From assembly GCA_964248625.1 (NCBI GenBank), contig CAXTZG010000049.1, positions 1-28,417 on the forward strand: a stretch of DNA of 28,417 nt, given 5' to 3'. Position numbers and translations under genes: made by a program. Position 1 is the stretch's first letter, and every line of letters begins with the position of its first letter. The notes beneath the pieces are model-generated. The model did not search any database. It had not been told where the DNA came from and saw nothing but the letters and a program-made list of their open reading frames with translations. This document shows, one piece after another, positions 21,057-28,417 of the stretch. This DNA is from Lichenicola sp964248625. Lineage in GTDB: Bacteria > Pseudomonadota > Alphaproteobacteria > Acetobacterales > Acetobacteraceae.

Positions 21057-21713
21057 ATGCCCGACAGCCTGCCGAACCCCGTCCCGTCCGGCCTCGACTA
21101 CGACGCCGTCCTGAGCACGCCGGTAGCCGGCGATCCGTTCCCGCACATCGTGGTGCCGCGGTTCGTGCCGCCCGCCCGGCTGGATGCGGTGATCGCGTCG
21201 CTGCCCGACATCGCCGGCGGCGGCTCCTACCCGCCCTCCGCTTTGCGCCTGCGCGGGGCCGCCGCCGCGCTGGTGGCGGAGCTGGAAGGCCCTCGCCTGC
21301 GCGACGCCGTCGCCGCCCGCTTCGGGCTCGACCTGTCCGACAGCCGGACCATGCTGACCCTGCGCGGCCGCACCCGCGAGAAGGACGGCCGGATCCACCG
21401 CGATTCCACGGCCAAGCTGGTGACGATCCTGCTCTACCTGAACCCGGCCAGCGCCGCATGGTCCCGGCAGGAAGGCTGCCTGCGGCTGCTCCGCGGTCCC
21501 GACGACCTCGAGAACTATGCCGTCGAGGTGCCGCCGGTGGATGGCGCGCTGCTGGTGTTCCCGAACGGGCCCACCACCTTCCATGGCCACAAGAGCTTTG
21601 TCGGGCGCCGCTACGCGATCCAGCTCAACTACATGGCCACCGGCGCCAAGGCCCGGCACGAGATGCGCCGGCACCGGCTCTCGGCGCTGGTGAAGCGACT
21701 GATGCCGGCCTGA
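21057..21713 (+). CDS. 2-oxoglutarate/Fe(II)-dependent oxygenase
   Basis: A 218-residue soluble protein with the iron facial triad of this superfamily: H114-x-D116 in R-I-H-R-D-S, then distal H176 in T-T-F-H-G-H. R184 or R185 nine residues later could bind the 2-oxoglutarate carboxylate. The strands between them (L-V-T-I-L-L-Y-L-N-P and A-L-L-V-F-P-N) fit the double-stranded beta-helix core of the 2OG-FeII_Oxy_3-like family. Substrate is unknown; prolyl or small-molecule hydroxylation are both possible. No standard ribosome-binding site precedes ATG 21057; a hairpin occupies that place. It converges on zwf with 19 bases between. Confidence 0.8.
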   Translation: MPDSLPNPVPSGLDYDAVLSTPVAGDPFPHIVVPRFVPPARLDAVIASLPDIAGGGSYPPSALRLRGAAAALVAELEGPRLRDAVAARFGLDLSDSRTMLTLRGRTREKDGRIHRDSTAKLVTILLYLNPASAAWSRQEGCLRLLRGPDDLENYAVEVPPVDGALLVFPNGPTTFHGHKSFVGRRYAIQLNYMATGAKARHEMRRHRLSALVKRLMPA

Positions 21714-21732
21714 GCCGGCACCCTGCCGCCGT

Positions 21733-23283
21733 TCAGCCGGCGTCGCGGTCCAGCGGCGACCAGTTGCGGCCGTCGCGCTGCAGCAGCGCGTCGGCGCCCT
21801 TGGGGCCTGACATGCCTGCCGCATAGAGCTCCGGGCCCGAGGCGTCGGCGGCCCAGGCCTTGAGCACCGGATCGACCACCCGCCAGGCCGCCTCGATGTT
21901 GTCGGCGCGCTGGAACAGCGTCGCATCGCCGACCAGGCAGTCATAGAGCAGCGTCTCGTAGCCGACATTCGGGGTCAGCTTGAACGCGTCCTCGTAGCGG
22001 AACTTCATCTGCACGCCGCCCAGGTCCATCTTCGGGCCGGGGATCTTGGCGCTGATGCCGAGCGTGACGCCCTGCGTCGGCTGGATGTTCAGCGTCAGGT
22101 TGTTGGGGCTGAGCTTGTCGACCGGCGTGTCGGCGAACATCGCGAACGGCGCCTGGCGAAAATGCACCACCACCTCGGTGAGCCGCCCGGTCAGCGACTT
22201 GCCGGTGCGCATGTAGAACGGCACCCCGGACCAGCGCCAGTTGTCGATCTCCAGCTTCAGGGCGACGTAGGTCTCGGTCTGGCTGTCCTTGGCGACGCCC
22301 GGGCTGTCGCGATAGGCGGCGACGTCGCGGCCCTCGACCTTGCCGGCGCCGTATTGCCCGCGGACCGCATTCTCCGGGGCCAGCGTCCGCACCGCCTCGA
22401 ACAGCGTCTCCTTGGCGGTGCGCACGGTCTCGGCCGAGAACGAGTTCGGCGGCTCCATCGCCACCATCGCCAGCAGCTGGAACAGGTGGTTGGGGATCAT
22501 GTCGCGCAGCGCCCCGGTCGGCTCGTAGAAGGCGCCGCGTCCCTCGACGCCGACGGTCTCGGCTGCGGTGATCTCCACGCTGTCGATGAACTGACGGCGC
22601 CAGAGCGGCTCGAACACCCCGTTGCCGAAGCGCAGCGCCAGGATGTTCTGCACCGTCTCCTTGCCCAGGAAATGGTCGATCCGGTAGATCTGGCTCTCGT
22701 CCAGCACCTTCAGCAGCCGGGCGTTCAGCTCGCGCGAGCTTTCCAGGTCGGAGCCGAACGGCTTCTCGACCACCACCCGCCGGAACGCGCCGTCCTGCTG
22801 CTGCGACAATCCCGCCTTGCCCAGGTTCTCCACGATCGTGGCGAAGAAGCGCGACGCCACGGCCAGATAGAACAGCACGTTGCCGCTGAGCTTACCCTTC
22901 AGCGCCTCGAGCTGGCCGATATCGGTGAAGTCCGCCTTGTAGTAGCTGAGCCGGCCGGACAGGTCGTTCCACCAGTCCTTGTTGATCTCGGGCGTGTAGA
23001 ACTCGGCGTTCGGGTCCTTGGTGAATTCCTGCATGGTCTGGCCGAGCTCGCCGCGCCAGGACTCGTCGGTGCCGTCCACCCGGTCGATGCCGATGATCCG
23101 GAAGCTGTCATCCAGCAGCCCGGCACCCACCAGGTTGTACAACGCCGGGGTCAGCAGCCGCTTGGTCAGGTCGCCATGCGCGCCGAAGATCACCATGGTG
23201 CAGGCAGGCGCCTTGTGCGTGGCGGGTGCTGCCAGCTTCTCCCGCGCATTGGCCTGCGACGAGACTTCTCCGACTGGATCCAT
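21733..23283 (-). CDS. zwf: Glucose-6-phosphate dehydrogenase
   Basis: Zwf oxidises glucose 6-phosphate to 6-phosphogluconolactone, opening the oxidative pentose-phosphate and Entner-Doudoroff routes. The 516-residue protein has the dinucleotide loop G-A-H-G-D-L-T-K-R (34-42), E-K-P-F-G (173-177) and the active-site signature R-I-D-H-F-L-G-K-E (201-209). G-x-x-G-x-x-x is preceded by an unusual 28-residue polar N terminus. ATG 23283 is chosen because AGGAG lies seven bases ahead; an upstream ATG at 23352 would extend it with implausible sequence. It lies 72 bases after the GH15 gene on the same strand and is probably co-transcribed with it. Confidence 0.97.
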   Translation of the reverse strand: MDPVGEVSSQANAREKLAAPATHKAPACTMVIFGAHGDLTKRLLTPALYNLVGAGLLDDSFRIIGIDRVDGTDESWRGELGQTMQEFTKDPNAEFYTPEINKDWWNDLSGRLSYYKADFTDIGQLEALKGKLSGNVLFYLAVASRFFATIVENLGKAGLSQQQDGAFRRVVVEKPFGSDLESSRELNARLLKVLDESQIYRIDHFLGKETVQNILALRFGNGVFEPLWRRQFIDSVEITAAETVGVEGRGAFYEPTGALRDMIPNHLFQLLAMVAMEPPNSFSAETVRTAKETLFEAVRTLAPENAVRGQYGAGKVEGRDVAAYRDSPGVAKDSQTETYVALKLEIDNWRWSGVPFYMRTGKSLTGRLTEVVVHFRQAPFAMFADTPVDKLSPNNLTLNIQPTQGVTLGISAKIPGPKMDLGGVQMKFRYEDAFKLTPNVGYETLLYDCLVGDATLFQRADNIEAAWRVVDPVLKAWAADASGPELYAAGMSGPKGADALLQRDGRNWSPLDRDAG

Positions 23284-23355
23284 GGTGACTCCTGCCGCCT
23301 GACGGCGTGGGTGGCGGCCGGCGGGCGCCGGTCGCTCGTGATATGAACACACAGG

Positions 23356-25596
23356 CTAGCGGTTTGTCGCCGCGGCCGTGACCAGCACATGATGGTCGAT
23401 GCCGAGCCAGGCGCCGCTGTGCCGTTCGCGCCAGGTGAACACCACGGTGCTGCCGGCGGCCAGGGCGCTGGTCGGCAGCTCGACGAAGCAGAGCCCCGCT
23501 CCCGCCTGCGCCACCGGCATGGTCTGGATCCGGATCCAGCCATCGTCGCTCCAGTGCAGATCGGCCGGCACCGGCAGCTCGACCCGCAGCACCCGTCCCT
23601 GCGGCATCTCCCGCAGCTCCTGGCCGTGGCGCCAGCGGGCGATCCGGGAGGTCGGGGCCAGCGCGGCGCCGTAGCGCGCCGCCGCATGCGGCGGCCGGTC
23701 GAACAGCACGCCGTCGCCGATCGAGCGCAGCAGCTTGACGTGCTCGGCATGGGTCCAGAGATGCGGCATCACCATGCCGCCGCGGCCGGTCTCGTTGTCG
23801 ACCCGCTCGGGCATCATGCCGCCCTCGCCGGCACAGGCCTGCAGGCTGTCCAGCAGCAGCCGGGCCTCCGCGGTGCGGCCGGCCGCGACCGCCAGCATCG
23901 CCCGCTCGATGGTGAGCATCGGCCGCGGCGGGCGTCCGCCGTCGCCCCGGCGGCACCAGGCGGGGCCGCCCGGCAGCGTCACCCGGAGCCGGGCGTCGAT
24001 CGCCGTCAGCGCCCGCTCCAGCCGCGGGCTGTCCGCCGCCAGCACGCCCAGCCGGACCAGCGAAACGATGTCCGGGTCGGCGTCGCCCGCCTCGGCCGAG
24101 GCGGGCGACCCCGGCTCGTCCAGCAGCGCCGTCAGCAGCTCGTGCACCACATCGGCGGTGTCGAGCAGGAACTGTTCCAGCACCGGCTCGCCCATGCGGC
24201 CGGCCCAGTCGGCGCCGGCGAGCAGGGCCGCGATCTGGGCGCCCAGCGTGTGCAGCTTCAGCCCGTCGGTGCGTCCCCAGCGATCCTGCCCGTCCATCGG
24301 ATCGTGCCGCGCCAGGAACAGCACCGCGGCCCGAACCATGCTCCAGCTTTGTTGCAGCGCCGCGTCCGCCAGCAGTCCGTGACGCAGCGCCAGATCGGCC
24401 AGCAGCACCGGCTGCGCGGTCTCGTCGAGCTGCAGCCCCTGCCAGGCCGCCATGCCGTCGAGCCAGAAGTTCTGCGGCCAGTGGCCGTCCGGCTCCTGCA
24501 CCGTCTCCAGGTAGGACAGCGCCTGCAGCACCGACGCGGCGTCGCCCGCCGCCAGCAGCGCGCCGGCGGCCGCCACCACGTCGCGGGCCCGCACCAGGTG
24601 GCAGGCCGCCGGATACTCGTTGTTCTGCAGCGCCGCCCACGGCACGCCCAGGCTGGCGATGCGCGCGCCCGGCACCGCCGGGCACTCGTGGGTTCGGATC
24701 GCCATCAGGCTGATGCGGTAGAGCGCGTCGGTTTCCGGCGACGTGCCGGACAGGCTGCCGGCGAGCGGCCGCACCCCGTCCAGCCAGCCGCGCCAGCCGG
24801 CGGCATAGCGCGCCTCGATCGCCTCGAACGGATCGAGCAGCACCGCGCGCGCGCGCATCGCCGCTTCCGTCCAGATCCGTCCGAACGCCAAGCAGACGAC
24901 GAACGCGCCGTCGCCGTCGCCGCCGGCGAGATCGAGCTCGCCGGTCAGCGCCACGTTGCCGTTCAGCGCGCGCTCGTACTCCCAGGTCATGCGGTGGTGC
25001 CGCGACAGGTCCTGCCAGCCGTCGCTGATTCCGGCATAGCCTGCCGAGCGCGCCCGCCAGCCGCAGCTCGCCGACAGCGCCACCGCGGTGCCCTGCGCCT
25101 CGGCGAACAGCATCTCCTGGCCCTTGTAGTCGCCGGTCCAGGCGGTTCCCATGCCGGTGACGTTGACCAGATGGGGCGCCAGCAGCGCATGCACCCGCAG
25201 CGGCGGCAGCCCGGTGCCCTGGCGGAGATCCTCCAGCCGCACCTGCAGCAGCACCGCAGGATGCAGGGTGTCGGCGATGATCCGCTTGTGCAGCCGGAAC
25301 TGGCCGCCGCGATGGGTGCCGGTGACGCGGAAGGCCGGCACGCCTGGTGCCACCGGCGCGATGGTGGCGTCGCAATCCCGCCGCTCCTCGGCGAACAGCG
25401 CCTCGCCGTCGGTGACGATGAGCCCGAAATCGCGCACCGCGGTCATCTCGATCCGCGGATAGGCGATCTCGTTCAGGATGCCGTTGCCCAGCGTGAACCA
25501 GACGCGCGCATCATCGCGCAGGCTGCGCCCGACGCCGTTCTTTCCCGTCGGGTGCCAGCGCGGCGGCTGGCCCGGTTCTCCAGGCGCATCCGCCAT
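23356..25596 (-). CDS. GH15 family glucoamylase-like protein
   Basis: Glycoside hydrolase family 15 enzymes release glucose from the non-reducing ends of alpha-glucans. The 746-residue protein has no signal peptide. It has an N-terminal beta-sandwich domain (about 20-270) as in bacterial glucoamylases and glucodextranase, then an (alpha/alpha)6 barrel. The first catalytic region is H-W-P-Q-N-F-W-L-D-G (372-381) with L-D-E at 390-392, E392 being the expected general acid. The second is W-T-H-A-E-H-V-K-L-L, with E618 the expected base. Deviations: the usual W-P-R-D loop reads V-R-A-R-D (335-339) and the usual E-R-W-E-E reads D-R-W-G-R (438-442), so the substrate may differ. ATG 25596 has AGGAGAA ahead. 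It is followed by zwf and divergent from asd. Confidence 0.85.
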   Translation of the reverse strand: MADAPGEPGQPPRWHPTGKNGVGRSLRDDARVWFTLGNGILNEIAYPRIEMTAVRDFGLIVTDGEALFAEERRDCDATIAPVAPGVPAFRVTGTHRGGQFRLHKRIIADTLHPAVLLQVRLEDLRQGTGLPPLRVHALLAPHLVNVTGMGTAWTGDYKGQEMLFAEAQGTAVALSASCGWRARSAGYAGISDGWQDLSRHHRMTWEYERALNGNVALTGELDLAGGDGDGAFVVCLAFGRIWTEAAMRARAVLLDPFEAIEARYAAGWRGWLDGVRPLAGSLSGTSPETDALYRISLMAIRTHECPAVPGARIASLGVPWAALQNNEYPAACHLVRARDVVAAAGALLAAGDAASVLQALSYLETVQEPDGHWPQNFWLDGMAAWQGLQLDETAQPVLLADLALRHGLLADAALQQSWSMVRAAVLFLARHDPMDGQDRWGRTDGLKLHTLGAQIAALLAGADWAGRMGEPVLEQFLLDTADVVHELLTALLDEPGSPASAEAGDADPDIVSLVRLGVLAADSPRLERALTAIDARLRVTLPGGPAWCRRGDGGRPPRPMLTIERAMLAVAAGRTAEARLLLDSLQACAGEGGMMPERVDNETGRGGMVMPHLWTHAEHVKLLRSIGDGVLFDRPPHAAARYGAALAPTSRIARWRHGQELREMPQGRVLRVELPVPADLHWSDDGWIRIQTMPVAQAGAGLCFVELPTSALAAGSTVVFTWRERHSGAWLGIDHHVLVTAAATNR

Positions 25597-25727
25597 CCCT
25601 GCCGTTCTCCTAGATCCCTGCCGTCGCGCCGCCCGGAAAACGCATCCTGCCCGGTCCCGTTCCGTGGCGGGCCGTGTTCCATGGCCGGGCGCCGACCGAT
25701 CATGCGCGCGTCGGCACCGGACATTTG

Positions 25728-25757
25728 TTGCACCGGGTGGCCGCGACGCGGTAGCAG
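25728..25757 (+). promoter_or_regulatory. Candidate promoter of asd
   Basis: TTGCAC (25728-25733) and TAGCAG (25752-25757) are 18 bases apart in the 238-base divergent gap between the GH15 gene and asd. It would give a leader of about 70 bases. Confidence 0.35.
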
Positions 25758-25834
25758 ACCGTCTCCTCCACCATCTCGCCGGCCAGGGCCATCCGCCGGA
25801 TCCTGCCCGCCCCGAGGAGCCAGGGACCAGCCAC

Positions 25835-26866
<1,032 letters not shown>

Positions 26867-26986
26867 GTCCTGGCCCAGGACGCGCTCTTTCCGCGCTGGA
26901 CGCCCGCCCGGGACAAGGCGGAGCCGCCGCCGCCGCCGCGCCCGGTCTGGACGCCGGGCGGGGCGCCGCCGGGACGGCAGCCACGC

Positions 26987-27286
26987 GTGATCTGGCCGCG
27001 CATCGCCGGCGTGCTGGTGGCCCTGGGGGCGCAGGGCGCGCTCTACCTGGCGCTGCGTCATCTGGCGACCGCGACCATGCCGGCGTGGGCGCATCATCAC
27101 CGGCAGGCCGGACCGCTGCCCTGGCCGTCGGTGGTGCCGGTCGACGTGGTGCATGGCGCGGCAGGACGCGCCGACGGGCCGGCGCCCATCGCCGTTCCGG
27201 CCTTCATCGCAGCACCGACGATCGTGCTGGCGCCGCCGTCCCTCGGTTCCTCCGGCGCCGTGCCGTCATCGGCAGGATCGCCATGA
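26987..27286 (+). CDS. Small membrane protein of unknown function, start uncertain
   Basis: From GTG 26987 the product has 99 residues: one hydrophobic helix (about 4-26) followed by a periplasmic-looking Ala/Pro-rich tail. The coding pattern extends upstream in the same frame to the asd stop (26867), adding about 40 residues: F-P-R-W-T-P-A-R-D-K, a polyproline stretch and R-P-V-W-T-P-G-G. That extension has no ATG, GTG or TTG; only a CTG at 26870, with AAGAAGG 11 bases ahead, could start it. The homologous start may be non-canonical or lost to sequence error. It lies between asd and the DprA-like gene on the same strand. Family not recognised. Confidence 0.5.
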   Translation: MIWPRIAGVLVALGAQGALYLALRHLATATMPAWAHHHRQAGPLPWPSVVPVDVVHGAAGRADGPAPIAVPAFIAAPTIVLAPPSLGSSGAVPSSAGSP

Positions 27287-27341
27287 TTGCAGCGCCTCGC
27301 CCCATTGCAACCTCCAGGACAGGTTCCAGGTAGGACACAGG

Positions 27342-28417
27342 ATGTTCATCAGCGCCCAGACCCAGGCCCTGCTGCTGCTGACCACCGCTTTCGGCGGCGA
27401 GGGGTCCGACATGCCGCTCGATGCATCGTCGTTCGACCGGCTGGCCGGCTGGCTGCGCAAGCGGTCGCTGCAGCCGGCGGACCTGCTGCAGCCCGATGCC
27501 GCCGCACAGCTCGGCGGACGCGGGCCGGCCCCGATGCCGACGGAGCGGATCATGGCGCTGCTGGCGCGCGGCCCGGCTCTGGCCGCAGCCCTCGGGCGCT
27601 GGCAGCAGGCCGGGTTGTGGGTGCTCGGCCGGGGCGATCCGGACTATCCGCGTCGACTGAAGCGCCGGCTGCGCACCGAGGCGCCGGCGCTGCTGTTCGG
27701 CAGCGGCGACCGCACCCTGCTCAACCGCGGCGGCATCGCCCTGATCGGTGGCGATGCCGCCGCGCCGGAAACGGTGGGCTTTGCGGCGCGCTTCGCCACC
27801 CAGGCCGCCGGTGCCGGGCTCGCCGCGATCTCAGGCGGCGGCAACGCGATCGAGGAGGCCGCCCTGCTCGGCGGCCTGGCCCGCGGCGGCGATGCGATCG
27901 CGGTGCTGCCGGGCGGGCTGCTGCANNNNNNNNNNAGGCCGCGGTCGACGGCCGCCTGCAGCAGCCCGCCGGCGACGGTCAGCTGGTGCTGGTGTCGGAA
28001 ATCGCGCCGGACCTGCCGCCTGCCGCCAGTCCGGTGCGCTGCCTGTTCGGCCTGTCGGATGCGGCCCTGCTGGTCGCGGTGGGACGCGACGCCGTGCGCT
28101 GGACCGATGCGCTGGAGGCGATCGAGCGCGGCTGGGTGCCGCTCTGGGTGCGGCCGGCCGACCCGGACGCGGCCAGGCTGACCCGGCTCGGCGCGCATGC
28201 CCTGCCCGGCGAGGAGGTGGCGCCGCGCACGCTGCTTTCGCCGGTGCTGCCGCCGCTGCGACGGCCTGACCGCGCCCGTCTTGAGCCCGAGCCGACCGGG
28301 CCTGCGTCGAACATGGCCTTCGTGACGCCGCCGCCCGCACCGAGCCTGGTCGGCTTCGCCGAGGCGCCCGCACCCTTCGGCGCCGACGAACCCGCGCCAG
28401 CCCAGGCCGCGGACGGG
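27342..28417 (+). CDS. Divergent DprA-like protein (SLOG/Rossmann fold), 3' end outside the window
   Basis: The N-terminal part resembles DNA-processing protein DprA relatives of the non-competence type. A helical head (T-Q-A-L-L-L-L-T) and R-P-A-like Q-P-A-D-L-L precede W-V-L-G-R-G-D-P-D-Y-P-R-R-L (93-106), P-A-L-L-F-G-S-G-D, and then the Rossmann-like core. Core motifs are altered: the usual V-G-S-R is I-G-G-D (135-138) and S-G-G-A-R-G-I-D is S-G-G-G-N-A-I-E (164-171). After ten N (27926-27935) the reading frame is offset and continues A-A-V-D-G-R-L, L-V-L-V-S-E-I-A-P and G-W-V-P-L-W-V-R-P, then a proline-rich tail open to the window end. For one gene the true gap length must be 2 modulo 3. 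ATG 27342 has AGGACACAGG ahead. Function in DNA handling is inference. Confidence 0.75.
27926..27935. other. Assembly gap (10 N) inside the DprA-like gene
   Basis: Ten unknown bases. The coding frame before the gap (codons starting at 27342) and the coding-like frame after it (codon at 27938) are out of phase with a length of 10, so the run is a placeholder. Confidence 0.99.

Noticed and set aside
26928..26945. A GCC-rich triplet run.
   Set aside because: It is short and explained by a polyproline stretch in a coding-like frame.

Overview
The window is GC-rich and dense, with codon use and gene content typical of an alphaproteobacterium, most likely an Acetobacteraceae-type member of the Rhodospirillales. 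That assignment is inferred from protein flavour, not from a search. Two runs of ten N (19692-19701 and 27926-27935) show that this is draft assembly; both fall inside coding regions.

Layout. (1) 1-1751: tRNA-Tyr(GTA), a small unknown ORF, tRNA-Gly(TCC) on the minus strand, then tRNA-Trp(CCA)-secE-nusG. Ribosomal protein gene rplK does not follow nusG. (2) 1797-5652, minus: pqiA-pqiB-pqiC with stop/start overlaps, an MCE-type envelope lipid-transport operon. (3) 5796-5870: tRNA-Thr(CGT) with a clear promoter. From its 3' end to about 7.5 kb lies a less GC-rich stretch with different codon use: a membrane-anchored unknown, a gene broken by an in-frame amber codon, and a 5'-less ORF. It looks like a decayed tRNA-associated island without a visible integrase. 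(4) 7526-18012, minus: a tightly packed run reading sucA-sucB-lpdA-sirtuin-pdxA-pdxJ-yajO-like-metallophosphoesterase. It joins the 2-oxoglutarate dehydrogenase complex to a SIRT4-type sirtuin and to the first steps of DXP-dependent pyridoxal-phosphate synthesis. (5) 18240-20466, minus: mdh and zapE. (6) 20692-21713, plus: a small secreted Cys-containing protein and a 2-oxoglutarate/Fe(II) oxygenase. (7) 21733-25596, minus: a GH15 glucoamylase-like protein followed by zwf. (8) 25835-28417, plus: asd, a small membrane protein and a divergent DprA-like protein running off the end.

How the genes work together. The central theme is carbon flux: glucan hydrolysis and glucose-6-phosphate oxidation (GH15, zwf), TCA steps (mdh, sucA, sucB, lpdA), and aspartate-family biosynthesis (asd). 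The most interesting unit is the sucA-to-metallophosphoesterase run. Its E3 carries an N-terminal lipoyl domain about 78% identical to that of the neighbouring E2. The gene after it encodes a sirtuin of the SIRT4 type, a family in which lipoamidase activity is known. After that, a YajO-like enzyme that could make DXP sits next to PdxJ, which consumes DXP. All functional links here are inference from order, spacing and motifs.
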